Below, piece after piece: positions 7,143 through 16,587 of a stretch of DNA of 64,000 nucleotides (positions are counted from its first letter, which is position 1; each line of letters begins with the position of its first letter). Origin of the DNA: Paludibacteraceae bacterium. Lineage in GTDB: Bacteria; Bacteroidota; Bacteroidia; Bacteroidales; Paludibacteraceae. Location: positions 186,001 to 250,000 of the forward strand of contig JAFZPM010000032.1 of assembly GCA_017550335.1 (NCBI GenBank). Direction: 5' to 3'. The notes beneath the pieces were generated by a model. The model was given only the letters and a program-made list of their open reading frames with translations. It did no database searches and was not told the origin of the DNA. The position numbers and the translations under genes were made by a program.

Positions 7143-10100
7143 ATGCAAAGACGCCTTACATTATATGTCATCATATGCATATGTATATTCATCCCCTACC
7201 ACATGAAAGGGGAGACAATGCGTTTTTCCGCCCTGAAGACCCAAACAAACACGCCATATAGCAATATAAACGATTTATATTCTGACAGTTACGGTATAAT
7301 TTGGCTAGCCACGGAGAATGGTCTGCTGCAATACAACGGATACGAATACATCAAATGTGAGCAGGACACTTCGGCGGAAGTCCACTACAACGACTTCCGT
7401 AAGCTATTCGAAGACTCACGGAAGAGGCTATGGGTCTGCACGGACAAAGGCCTAGCCATCTACGACAGACGGAACAAGCGATACAGGCACATCGACCTGC
7501 AAGTCTGCAACTCCTACGTGAGGGGCATCGAAGAGGACAAAGAGGGACACCTGTGGGTTCTGAGCCAATACGGACTCTTCGAGTTAGACCAAAACACGAA
7601 ACTCCTACAACGCTACGAGCTGCCGGATGTCTTCACCTGCCTCGTCCGCAACCAAGAGACGCTATGGATCGGCTCCTACCAAAAGGGACTGTACACCTTC
7701 GACACCCACACGAAGGAGATCAGGCACGTCAGCATCCCCTATCCTAGTAGACAACATGACCCACGCATACACACGCTGACGTACGCCTCCGACGGACTAC
7801 TATACATCGGAACCCGCAACGAGGGTCTCATCATCTACGACCCGATCAACAAAACGACACGTACCTACAATAAAGAGAACACGCCAGACCTCTTCATGAG
7901 CAATTTCGTGGCGAAGACATACGAAGACTCGCGGAAAAGGGTCTGGATCGGTTTCGTGAACGGCAACCTACTTGTCTACGACACTCAGGAGAAAGGTTTC
8001 TCGGACGGCCAAGTCATCCTTCCCTCCACCGTCGACAAGGTAACCATCAACAGCATCACGGAAGACAACCGACAAAACATCTGGATCGGCACGCACCACT
8101 ACTGGCTATTCTTCTCCAACAACACCGCCAACAGCTTCGACTACTACAAGCACAGCAGCGAAGACCACAACAGCATCACAAACAACGCCGTGACCAGCTT
8201 CTGCGAAAACAATGGCACGATGATGATCGGAACAGACGGCGGCGGACTGAACACCCAAACGCTGCACACCAAACAGTTCACCAGCCAAAGGGAGTTCGGA
8301 AACATCATCCTCGACGTGAAGAAAGGCAAGGAAGACGAGTTCTGGTACGCCACATGGGGCAACAGCAACATCGGTGTCACGAAATACAACATCAAGACGG
8401 GACAGAAAAAAGTGTACTCCAAAGGGGAAGGGGACAACACGTTGCCAACCAACAACATACACCACATCCTAATCGAAGGAGACTCGATTTGGCTAACGAC
8501 GGACGGTGCGGGCGTATGCCTCATCAACGACGCCACGGGAGAGGTGACCAGCAGACTCAACTGCCAATCCAGCATCTTCTCGGAAGAGAACCCGCAATGG
8601 GCCAACTACATCATGCGGGACAAAAAAGGAAGACTATGGGTCTGCACCAGCGACGGCGTCGTATGCCACCAGAACGGGCAGAGACACATATACACCCTGA
8701 ACGAACAAAACGACGCGTTGGCGCAAAACGAGTCGAAGATGTGCATCTGCGACAGCAAAAACAGAATCTGGCTCATCACCACGACGGGCGGACTCAACCT
8801 CTTCGACGAAGAGAAACAGGCCTTCTCCTCCCAATTCGAGGAATACCACCTGCCGAAGACATTGAACGCCATCACGGAGGACAACCAAGGCAACCTCTGG
8901 ATTACCGCCACGAACGAAATCATCCTGTTCAACCCCGACTCGAACACCGTCAGGCATTTTGACATGTCGGGCGACCTAGGCGGATACTCCTTCGCCGCCT
9001 GCGCCATCTACAAAGCAAAAGACGGAGAGATCTACGTCGGCAGCAACAACGGGTTCTTCTCCTTCCATCCGCAAGAGATCATCAGCAAGGGACAATACAA
9101 GCCTGTCGTCTACCTGAAAGACCTTTACGTGAACGGGCAGAGGGTGGAAAGCCAGCAAGGCACGACGCTCAACGAAGCCCTGGCCTTCGCAGACACCATA
9201 CGGCTGAGCCATGACCAGAACCACTTCGGCATAGAGTACTTCGGTATAGACTACGGTCAGGCGGAGAACCTCACCTACTACTACACCATGGAGGGCTACA
9301 ACAAGCAGTGGATGTTCGTCGGGAAGGAACGAAGAGCCTTCTTCACCAACTTCGACGCCGGCACCTACACCTTCCTCGTGAAAGCCTGCGAACAGAACGG
9401 GGACAGATGCTCCACCTCAAAGCCACTCACCATCATCATCGCTCCCGCATGGTGGCAAACATGGTGGTTCAGAGCCCTCTGCCTGCTAAGCGTCTTCCTC
9501 GTCTTCCACCTCGTCCTGAAACTGAGGGAAAAAAGGCTGAAGCAGAAGCAGGAAGTGCTGGAAAGGATCGTGGCCCAACGCACGGACGAGCTACGAACCA
9601 AGAACGAGAAAATCGAACAACAGAACAGGAAACTGGACGAGACGCTGAACCTCAAGGACCGCATCATGTCCATCATCGCGCATGACCTGCGCAACCCAAT
9701 CACCGCCATCGTCGGCAACCTCTCCCTGCTCACCAACCCGAACAGACAGTACGATGACGAGGAACGGAACAAGAAGGTGCAGCAGACATTCAAGTCGGCC
9801 AAGAACCTACAAGACCAGATGGAGAACCTCTTGGAATGGGCCAGAATACAAAACAACACCATACTATTCTCTCCGTCAGACTATTACCTGGACGCACTCT
9901 CCAAGGAAAGCGTGACGTTACTGCAGAACCTACTCTCCGAAAAGGGGATTGAGGTGACCATACAAAACAACACGAACAATTCGTCGCACATAGACCAAAG
10001 AATGGTATCCTCCATCATACGCAACCTGCTCAGCAACGCCATCAAGTTCACTCCGCAGGGAGGTAAGATCAACATACGCATCAGCGACGAGCAAGGAAGC

Positions 10101-11168
10101 ATCCTATGGTCCATCCAAGACAACGGAATAGGCATGGACGGAGAGCAAATCAGGAAGCTAAGCCAGGAAAACCACCTCAGCTCCACCTTCGGCACCAACA
10201 ACGAAAAAGGCTCCGGTCTAGGGTTAATGATCTGCCACGAGTTCATCATACAAAACAACGGGCACTGGGAGATCGCCAGCCAAAAAGGGAAAGGCACCAC
10301 CTTCACCATCCACTTCCCGAAAGGGGAACTCAAGCAACAGGAGGGATGTGCGAACACGACCCATACGATCACGCCGGACGTGGAAAAGAGCAGCACGAGC
10401 AAGCAATACAAGCTCCTCATCGTGGACGACAACGAAGAGATACGCACCTACCTCAACGAGCTCTTCTCGGACTGGTACGACGTACGATGCGCCAGCAACG
10501 GTGCTTCAGCCCTGGAGATCGCCACGGCGGAGATCCCCGACATCATCATATCGGACATCGTCATGCCTGAGATGGACGGAAAGACCCTCTGCCACCACAT
10601 CAAGAACGAACCGCTCACGCAACATATCCCTGTCATCCTCCTCACCACCGAGGCGAGCGTAGACAACCAGATAGACGGTATCAACTACGGTGCGGACGAC
10701 TACGTGACGAAACCATTCAACGAGAACATCCTCAAGGCGAAAGTATCCACCCTGCTCAAAAACAAGGAATTGCAAAGGGAACACATCAGGAAGAATATCC
10801 TCAACACACCGAAGCTAGAGATTCCGGAAAGCCAGGAAGACGCTTTCCTGCGCAAGATAAACCAAACCATCTCGGACAACATCTCAGACGGAAACCTCTC
10901 TGTCGAGTTCCTCGCCGAGAAGACTGCGTTGAGCCGCGTGCAGCTCTTCCGCAAGTTCAAAGCCATCACAGGCTGCTCCCCGTCCGAATACATCAAGGCG
11001 GTCAGGCTGCAACACGCCGCGGATATCCTGGCAAGCGGCAAGCACAACATCGCCGACGTCGCCTACAACGTGGGATTCTCCGACCCTAAATACTTCAGCA
11101 ACTGCTTCTCGGAGAAGTACGGCATGACCCCTTCGCAGTACGTCAAGAGCCAAAACAAAGGGGAGTAA
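7143..11168 (+). CDS. Hybrid two-component system sensor/regulator (orphan HTCS)
   Basis: One 1341-residue chain joins sensor kinase and transcription factor. Order: signal/anchor (1-25); periplasmic sensor of repeated two-bladed propeller units (IWLATENGLLQYNG, LWVCTDKGLAIYD and later copies, to about 665); Y_Y_Y domain (about 690-765, YYYTMEGYNKQW); membrane segment at about 770-793; HisKA with H847 in IAHDLRNPIT; ATPase domain with N-box NLLSNAIKF and GSGLGL; receiver domain from about 1086 with phospho-acceptor D1138 (SDIVMPEMDG) and K in TKPF; AraC-type DNA-binding domain (about 1250-1339). In Bacteroidota such proteins sense glycan fragments and switch on SusC/SusD loci, but no such locus is in this window. 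The start follows from the promoter at 7074-7104. Flanked by tRNA-Met and convergent murF-alr. Confidence 0.95.
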   Translation: MQRRLTLYVIICICIFIPYHMKGETMRFSALKTQTNTPYSNINDLYSDSYGIIWLATENGLLQYNGYEYIKCEQDTSAEVHYNDFRKLFEDSRKRLWVCTDKGLAIYDRRNKRYRHIDLQVCNSYVRGIEEDKEGHLWVLSQYGLFELDQNTKLLQRYELPDVFTCLVRNQETLWIGSYQKGLYTFDTHTKEIRHVSIPYPSRQHDPRIHTLTYASDGLLYIGTRNEGLIIYDPINKTTRTYNKENTPDLFMSNFVAKTYEDSRKRVWIGFVNGNLLVYDTQEKGFSDGQVILPSTVDKVTINSITEDNRQNIWIGTHHYWLFFSNNTANSFDYYKHSSEDHNSITNNAVTSFCENNGTMMIGTDGGGLNTQTLHTKQFTSQREFGNIILDVKKGKEDEFWYATWGNSNIGVTKYNIKTGQKKVYSKGEGDNTLPTNNIHHILIEGDSIWLTTDGAGVCLINDATGEVTSRLNCQSSIFSEENPQWANYIMRDKKGRLWVCTSDGVVCHQNGQRHIYTLNEQNDALAQNESKMCICDSKNRIWLITTTGGLNLFDEEKQAFSSQFEEYHLPKTLNAITEDNQGNLWITATNEIILFNPDSNTVRHFDMSGDLGGYSFAACAIYKAKDGEIYVGSNNGFFSFHPQEIISKGQYKPVVYLKDLYVNGQRVESQQGTTLNEALAFADTIRLSHDQNHFGIEYFGIDYGQAENLTYYYTMEGYNKQWMFVGKERRAFFTNFDAGTYTFLVKACEQNGDRCSTSKPLTIIIAPAWWQTWWFRALCLLSVFLVFHLVLKLREKRLKQKQEVLERIVAQRTDELRTKNEKIEQQNRKLDETLNLKDRIMSIIAHDLRNPITAIVGNLSLLTNPNRQYDDEERNKKVQQTFKSAKNLQDQMENLLEWARIQNNTILFSPSDYYLDALSKESVTLLQNLLSEKGIEVTIQNNTNNSSHIDQRMVSSIIRNLLSNAIKFTPQGGKINIRISDEQGSILWSIQDNGIGMDGEQIRKLSQENHLSSTFGTNNEKGSGLGLMICHEFIIQNNGHWEIASQKGKGTTFTIHFPKGELKQQEGCANTTHTITPDVEKSSTSKQYKLLIVDDNEEIRTYLNELFSDWYDVRCASNGASALEIATAEIPDIIISDIVMPEMDGKTLCHHIKNEPLTQHIPVILLTTEASVDNQIDGINYGADDYVTKPFNENILKAKVSTLLKNKELQREHIRKNILNTPKLEIPESQEDAFLRKINQTISDNISDGNLSVEFLAEKTALSRVQLFRKFKAITGCSPSEYIKAVRLQHAADILASGKHNIADVAYNVGFSDPKYFSNCFSEKYGMTPSQYVKSQNKGE

Positions 11169-11216
11169 GAAGTTTCAAGCACCACCTACTCCCCCATAAA
11201 ATTATCCGCGACAATA

Positions 11217-13682
11217 TCACTCACGATAATACACACGCTTCACACGCTTGGAGATACCCGCCAGCACCTCGTATGAGATGGTGCCTAACGTATCCGCCAC
11301 GCCTTGGATCGGGTGTCCCTTGCCGAAGAGGATGACCGAGTCGCCCTCCTTCACATTCGGCACGTCCGTCAGATCGATCATGCAGACATCCATGCAGACA
11401 TTACCCACGATCGGAGCGAAACAGCCATTGACCAAGACCTTGCCGTTGCGGTTGCCCAGCTTACGGTTGAACCCATCCGCATAACCGATAGGGATGGCAC
11501 CGATGATGGAATCGCGGGTCAACACCCCTTTGCGGCTATAACCGACCGTCTCGCTAGCCGGCACCTTACGTATCTGCAGGATATTCGTCTTCAGCGTGCA
11601 GACCTCCTCCAAACGGCTCGAATCCACCGCACTCATGCCATAGTGTCCGATGCCCAAGCGCACCATATCGAACTGATACTCGCTGAATCGTTCGATGCCA
11701 GCCGAGTTCAGGATATGAGCCATGATCTTATATGGGAAAGCTTGGAATATCTTATCCTTCATCTCCGTGAAGAGCGCGATCTGCTTCTTCGTATATTCAT
11801 CGAACATCGCATCGTCCGAGCCGAACAGATGGGAGAAGACCGAGCGAGGCTTCACGCACTTCTGCGCCTTCAAGACCGTGATCAGTTCGTCCAGATCCTT
11901 CATCTCGAAGCCCAGCCGATGCATACCCGTATCCAGTTTCAGGTGGATAGGGTAATCCGTGATGCCTAGTTTGCTCGCCTCCGAAATCATACGATTCAGA
12001 AGGGAGAAGCTATATACTTCAGGCTCAAGGTTATATTCAAATATCTTATGGAAGCTATTCGGCTCAGGGTTCATCACCACAATAGGGATATGGATGCCCT
12101 CGCTACGCAGCACGGCGCCCTCGTCCGCCACCGCCACCGCCAGATAGTCGCAACCATTCTGCTGCAGGGTGCGGGCCACCTCGATGTCTCCGCTACCGTA
12201 GGCGTTCGCCTTCACCATGCTCATCATCTTCGTGCCCGGCTTCAGGAAAGAGCGGAAGTAGTTGAAGTTATTCACCAAAGCGGATAGATTCACCTCCAAG
12301 ACGGTCTCATGCACCACCTTAGCCAGTTTGTCCGTGATCGTCTCGAAGCGGAACTTGCGGGAACCCTTCAGGAGAATCGCCTCATGCTCGAAGTTGAAAG
12401 AGTCGATATGATGCATGAAACTCTCCGTATCAGGGAAGAAAGACTTCTCCGGCACATCGAAGCACTTCTCATGCGCGGATATATCATGGCCGATACCGAT
12501 GAAGCGCTCCACCTGCTTCTCCTCCACCAGGGCGGCGACGTCGCAATATAGTTCATCGATCTCCCTACCCGTCTGAAAGATATCGGAGAGGATCAACGTC
12601 TTACGCAACTTCTTAGAATCCGCCTGCTGCGAGAGGAAATCCAAGGCGATACCTAAAGCGTTGATGTCAGAGTTATAGCTATCATTGATCAGGAGACAAT
12701 CCTTCTCACCGTCCTTCACCTCCATGCGCATAGCCACGGACTCCAGTTCGGACATGCGCTCGCTGACCTTCTTTGGATCGAAGCCCAAGGCGAACAAGAC
12801 GCACACGCAATGCAGCGCGTTATCGAGGGAGGCGTAATCGGTGAAAGGCACGACGACTCCGTACTTCTTACCGTTGTAGAGGTAAGAGACGGATGTGGCA
12901 TCCCGCTCGACCTTCTGTTCCAGTATCTGCACCGTGGCATCCTTTTGCTTGCCGAAAGTGATGAAACGGGCGTTCGGGTGCATCTGTTGCGCGCAGATAT
13001 CCACAAGCTTATCATCCTTGCCATAGACAATCGTGCCGCATCCCTCGAAGAGTTTCATCTTCTCGATGCACTTCTGTTTGAGGGAGGAGAAGTTCTGTTG
13101 GTGCGCCTCGCCCAAATTGGTGAAGACACCGATGGAAGGTGCGACGATCGGCGCGAGGTTAGCCATCTCGCCCACTTGGGAAATACCCACCTCGAAGATG
13201 CCCAGCTGAGTCGACTCATCCATCTCCCAGACAGAGAGCGGCACACCGATCTGCGAGTTATAACTACGAGGCGAACGGGTGATCCGGTAATCCGCATGGA
13301 GAAGTTGGTACAACCACTCCTTCACGATGGTCTTTCCGTTGCTACCCGTAATACCGATCACAGGGACGTTGAAGCGGGACCTATGCACAGCGGTCAGGCG
13401 TTGCAAGGCAGCGACCGTATCCTTCACCACGACGAAGCAAGCGTCTGTGAACTGCCCATATTCCGAAGCGTCATGGGAGACCATGAAGCAACGCACATTG
13501 CGGCGATACAAATCCTCGATATAGTTATGTCCGTCGTCTCGGCTAGACTTGACAGCCACGAACAACGTGTCCTCCGGGAAAGAGAGCAAACGGCTGTCCA
13601 ACAACAATCTGCACACACACGCATCAGGGTCGCCCATCAAACGACCACCGACCATCTCAGCGATTTCCGAAATCCTATACAT
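11217..13682 (-). CDS. Bifunctional MurF ligase / alanine racemase
   Basis: This 821-residue fusion joins two cell-wall enzymes. Residues 1 to about 455 are MurF, which adds D-Ala-D-Ala to UDP-MurNAc-tripeptide: ATP loop GITGSNGKT at 110-118, GEAHQQNF and NDSYNSD motifs. Residues about 460-821 are alanine racemase, which makes D-Ala: the PLP lysine is in MVKANAYGSGD near residue 489, with YGMSAVD and the GADGFNRK-like C-terminal segment (GYADGFNR). Coupling D-Ala supply with its use is typical of Bacteroidota. The start ATG is preceded by AAAGGAGA, a Shine-Dalgarno-like sequence unusual for this phylum. The gene converges with the hybrid regulator and lies downstream of the membrane protein gene, separated from it by a terminator. 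Confidence 0.95.
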   Translation of the reverse strand: MYRISEIAEMVGGRLMGDPDACVCRLLLDSRLLSFPEDTLFVAVKSSRDDGHNYIEDLYRRNVRCFMVSHDASEYGQFTDACFVVVKDTVAALQRLTAVHRSRFNVPVIGITGSNGKTIVKEWLYQLLHADYRITRSPRSYNSQIGVPLSVWEMDESTQLGIFEVGISQVGEMANLAPIVAPSIGVFTNLGEAHQQNFSSLKQKCIEKMKLFEGCGTIVYGKDDKLVDICAQQMHPNARFITFGKQKDATVQILEQKVERDATSVSYLYNGKKYGVVVPFTDYASLDNALHCVCVLFALGFDPKKVSERMSELESVAMRMEVKDGEKDCLLINDSYNSDINALGIALDFLSQQADSKKLRKTLILSDIFQTGREIDELYCDVAALVEEKQVERFIGIGHDISAHEKCFDVPEKSFFPDTESFMHHIDSFNFEHEAILLKGSRKFRFETITDKLAKVVHETVLEVNLSALVNNFNYFRSFLKPGTKMMSMVKANAYGSGDIEVARTLQQNGCDYLAVAVADEGAVLRSEGIHIPIVVMNPEPNSFHKIFEYNLEPEVYSFSLLNRMISEASKLGITDYPIHLKLDTGMHRLGFEMKDLDELITVLKAQKCVKPRSVFSHLFGSDDAMFDEYTKKQIALFTEMKDKIFQAFPYKIMAHILNSAGIERFSEYQFDMVRLGIGHYGMSAVDSSRLEEVCTLKTNILQIRKVPASETVGYSRKGVLTRDSIIGAIPIGYADGFNRKLGNRNGKVLVNGCFAPIVGNVCMDVCMIDLTDVPNVKEGDSVILFGKGHPIQGVADTLGTISYEVLAGISKRVKRVYYRE

Positions 13683-13730
13683 AAAAATCTCCTTTCATTG
13701 CAGGTCCCGACGCAAGCAGGACCCATTCGA

Positions 13731-13759
13731 TAAAAAACGAGACGCATCATGCGTCCCGT
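13731..13759 (-). terminator. Terminator of the VC0807-like membrane protein gene
   Basis: Minus strand ACGGGACGCAT / ATGCGTCTCGT stem followed by TTTTTT, 12 bases after the stop at 13771. Confidence 0.85.
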
Positions 13760-13770
13760 CCCATTATTCG

Positions 13771-14556
13771 TTATTCTTTATTCTCCTCACTACTATCCTT
13801 TTCGGACTTCCCTTTCGAAGAGTCGTCCATCTTCTCCCTCAGTTCGGGAGCCAGCATCTCCTCCATGGTCAGGCCCGTAGTCTTCTTCAGGTTGCTGATC
13901 AGGTACCACAAGGCGAACATCATCACCACGGTGGCAGGCAAAGCGTTCACCGGCAAGCTCAAGGCGGTCATCTTCGCCAACTCCTGCGTGAAAGCCTCCG
14001 TACCCGACGGGCTATGGATCACCACCTTGGCCAAGACGAAGTTCGTGATCGTGGAGACCAGGAAAGAGAGCGCCAAGAGGTAGGTGGAATTCACCAACAC
14101 CCTATCGAACTCCTCCCTTTTATTCTTCTCGTCCAGGATGCGGTCCACCAACTGCACATCCATCAGATTATCATTGTACAACAGTTTACGGACCAACGGA
14201 TAAGGCGTCTTCAGAGAGATGAGGATAGCCAGACCGATAAGGAAAGGGACCGAAGCCTCCTTGTAGGCGATCCACTCGCTCGGGAACTCGAACACACCGA
14301 TGATGCCCGTCAGCAGGATGCTCACGAAGCCCACGATGGAGATGAAATTCGTATTATGTCTCTTCAGGAAATCATAGATGAAGTAGACGGTAGGGAAAGC
14401 CAAGGCGACGATAAGACCATAGACAGGGCCCAACTTGTCAGCGGATGTCAATTTAGACAAAACAATCACCGGAATGACAATATTGAACACGATACTGACA
14501 AACGGGTTCTCCTTCTCTTTCTTCTTGCTCGCCTCAACGTTTTCGTTAGCACTCAT
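13771..14556 (-). CDS. VC0807-like integral membrane protein
   Basis: A 261-residue inner-membrane protein. A charged N-terminus (MSANENVEASKKKEKEN) is followed by six or so hydrophobic segments (for example SIVFNIVIPVIVLSKL, LGPVYGLIVALAFPTVYFIY, FISIVGFVSILLTGIIGV, PFLIGLAILISL, YLLALSFLVSTITNFVLAKV, LPATVVMMFALWYLI) and a highly charged, probably disordered tail (DDSSKGKSEKDSSEENKE). The sequence style fits the VC0807/septation-protein-A-like group, whose function is not established. It has its own terminator, so it is probably a single-gene unit. A weak -7-like box (TACCTTTT) lies upstream on the minus strand. Confidence 0.75.
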   Translation of the reverse strand: MSANENVEASKKKEKENPFVSIVFNIVIPVIVLSKLTSADKLGPVYGLIVALAFPTVYFIYDFLKRHNTNFISIVGFVSILLTGIIGVFEFPSEWIAYKEASVPFLIGLAILISLKTPYPLVRKLLYNDNLMDVQLVDRILDEKNKREEFDRVLVNSTYLLALSFLVSTITNFVLAKVVIHSPSGTEAFTQELAKMTALSLPVNALPATVVMMFALWYLISNLKKTTGLTMEEMLAPELREKMDDSSKGKSEKDSSEENKE

Positions 14557-14697
14557 ACCTTATCTTTTTTTAGGCAAATTTCGACAGAAAAATCGTATTT
14601 TGCAAAAAGGTAGGGCAGAAAGATGGCAGAAAGATAAGGCAGAAACATAAAAAGCGCACAAGAAGCGTATTTTTACAAAAAACGAACTAAATTTGCG

Positions 14698-14705
14698 AAA
14701 CGGAC
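14698..14705 (+). promoter_or_regulatory. Possible -7 box for the Cys-rich repeat protein gene
   Basis: TAAATTTG matches TAnnTTTG about 110 bases upstream of the start at 14814. No TTTG/TTG is correctly placed, so this is tentative; it would give a leader of about 100 nt. Confidence 0.4.
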
Positions 14706-14813
14706 AAGGAGGAAGACGCTATTTGATCAATAGCATATCGCCCAGGTACGACATATCATAGAATTAGCATGATCAATCAGGCTACAGTTATAATTAAATA
14801 ATTAATATACAAT

Positions 14814-16574
14814 ATGTTAAAAACAATATCAGTGTTATTCTCGCAATTTTTGGCGACAATAGGGTTCGCCTCGTCAAGAGAACTTTTATGTTTCCAATCA
14901 GAGAGCGACAATGCGGTCGTCAGCGTAATCAGCCAAGGGGAAAGCCATCCCCAGATCCTCTATTCGGACGATAACAAGAAGACATGGAAAGAGCTGAGCA
15001 GCGGCGGAAAGATCACATTCAAGGGGACAGGAGAAAAGATATACCTCAAGGGAGACAATCCGCAAGGATTCTCCGTCGGGGAGAAAGACTACACGAAGTT
15101 CGTCATCGAAGGGAAGATATCCGCCTCAGGCAATATCATGAGCCTCGTCTACGGGAAGGGAAGCAGCAAGAAGATCCCCAACGATTATTGTTTCTACCAA
15201 TTATTCGCCTATTGCCAAGGGCTCGTCAGCGCACCCGAGCTACCCTCGAAAGGGCTGACCAAGAGGTGCTATTCCAACATGTTCTGCGGGTGCAGCCAAC
15301 TGAAAGAGGCGCCACAGCTACCCGCAAAGAAGATGGAAGAGGGGTGTTACCGAGGAATGTTCGAAGCCTGCAAAGGCATAGAGAAAGCCCCCGAGCTACC
15401 GGCGAAGAAGCTGATGGACAAATGCTACTCCAACATGTTCAGGGACTGCAAGGGGCTCATCAGCGCACCCGCACTACCCGCAAAAAAGCTATACGACTAT
15501 TGCTACAGTTCCCTGTTCGCAGGTTGCGGTGCGCTCACCAACGCACCCGAGCTACCCGCCACCGAGCTGGCGAAAGGTTGCTACAACTCCATGTTCGAGA
15601 AATGCGTGGCCCTTCGTCATGCGCCCGAACTACCCGCCACGACGCTGAAGGAGAAGTGCTATTGGGGAATGTTCCTCTCCTGCGCACAACTCGCGGAAAT
15701 GCCTAAGCTGCCTGCCACCATCATGGAGAGGGAGTGCTACGCCTGGATGTTCGCCAACTGCAGGAGTTTGGAGCGGACCCAACAACTGCCCGCCACGCAG
15801 ATGTCCGAACTATGCTACGAGTCCATGTTCTGCAACTGCGCATCGCTGGCGGAAGCGCCTCAACTGCCAGCCACCGAGATGAAGGCGCATTGCTACGAGA
15901 AGATGTTCAAGGGTTGCCTGAATTTGAAGGAGACCCCAGACCTCCAAGCGACCACGCTGGCGAAGGGATGCTACCGGAGCATGTTCAGCGGGTGCGAGGG
16001 CCTGACAGAGGCGAAACCGTTACCCGCCGCCATATTAGCGGATGAATGCTATGCGGAGATGTTCAAGAACTGTAGCCAACTGAGACAAGCGCCACAGCTA
16101 CCCGCTACCCAATTGGCCAAGAGCTGCTACGCCTGGATGTTCGCCAACTGCGGTCAGCTCAACCATGCGCCACAATTGCCGGCGACCATCTTGGCGGACA
16201 ACTGCTACAACCTCATGTTCCTACTATGCGTGAACCTGGAGAAAGCGCCCGAATTGCCAGCGACCTCCTTGGCGGACAACTGCTACGCGGGCATGTTCAG
16301 CAAATGCGAAAAACTGGAAGAGGCGCCCGCACTACCTGCCGAGGAACTGGCGGAAAGGTGCTACAACGGAATGTTCAGCGAATGCGGCAAACTGAAGAAG
16401 GTGAGCGTCGGATTCAAGCGATGGGCAGGATACACACTGACTTGGCTGAACGACGTGGCGGAACAGGGCGTATTCATCTGCACGGAGTCATTGCCCGAAG
16501 AATACGGAGAAAATAGGATTCCCGAAGGTTGGAATGTGAAAAAGGAATTTGTAATTTCGCGTCCACAAAAATAA
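14814..16574 (+). CDS. Secreted protein with sixteen 26-residue CY..MF..C repeats (LRR-like)
   Basis: The 586-residue product begins with a signal peptide (MLKTISVLFSQFLATIGFASS). After an N-terminal domain of about 125 residues come 16 tandem units of 26 residues, from about 128 to 525, of the pattern CYxxMFxxCxxLxxAPxLPATxLxxx. Each unit has two Cys; C, Y, MF, C, L, AP and LPA are nearly invariant. The pattern resembles the DUF285/BspA class of bacterial leucine-rich repeats, predicted to form a solenoid; the paired Cys are well placed for regular disulfides in an oxidising compartment. The C-terminus (about 530-586) has no repeats. tsaD begins 13 bases downstream, so both may be on one transcript although their functions look unrelated. 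No function is known; surface adhesion is a guess. Confidence 0.85.
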   Translation: MLKTISVLFSQFLATIGFASSRELLCFQSESDNAVVSVISQGESHPQILYSDDNKKTWKELSSGGKITFKGTGEKIYLKGDNPQGFSVGEKDYTKFVIEGKISASGNIMSLVYGKGSSKKIPNDYCFYQLFAYCQGLVSAPELPSKGLTKRCYSNMFCGCSQLKEAPQLPAKKMEEGCYRGMFEACKGIEKAPELPAKKLMDKCYSNMFRDCKGLISAPALPAKKLYDYCYSSLFAGCGALTNAPELPATELAKGCYNSMFEKCVALRHAPELPATTLKEKCYWGMFLSCAQLAEMPKLPATIMERECYAWMFANCRSLERTQQLPATQMSELCYESMFCNCASLAEAPQLPATEMKAHCYEKMFKGCLNLKETPDLQATTLAKGCYRSMFSGCEGLTEAKPLPAAILADECYAEMFKNCSQLRQAPQLPATQLAKSCYAWMFANCGQLNHAPQLPATILADNCYNLMFLLCVNLEKAPELPATSLADNCYAGMFSKCEKLEEAPALPAEELAERCYNGMFSECGKLKKVSVGFKRWAGYTLTWLNDVAEQGVFICTESLPEEYGENRIPEGWNVKKEFVISRPQK

Positions 16575-16587
16575 AAGAGTCAAGGAA

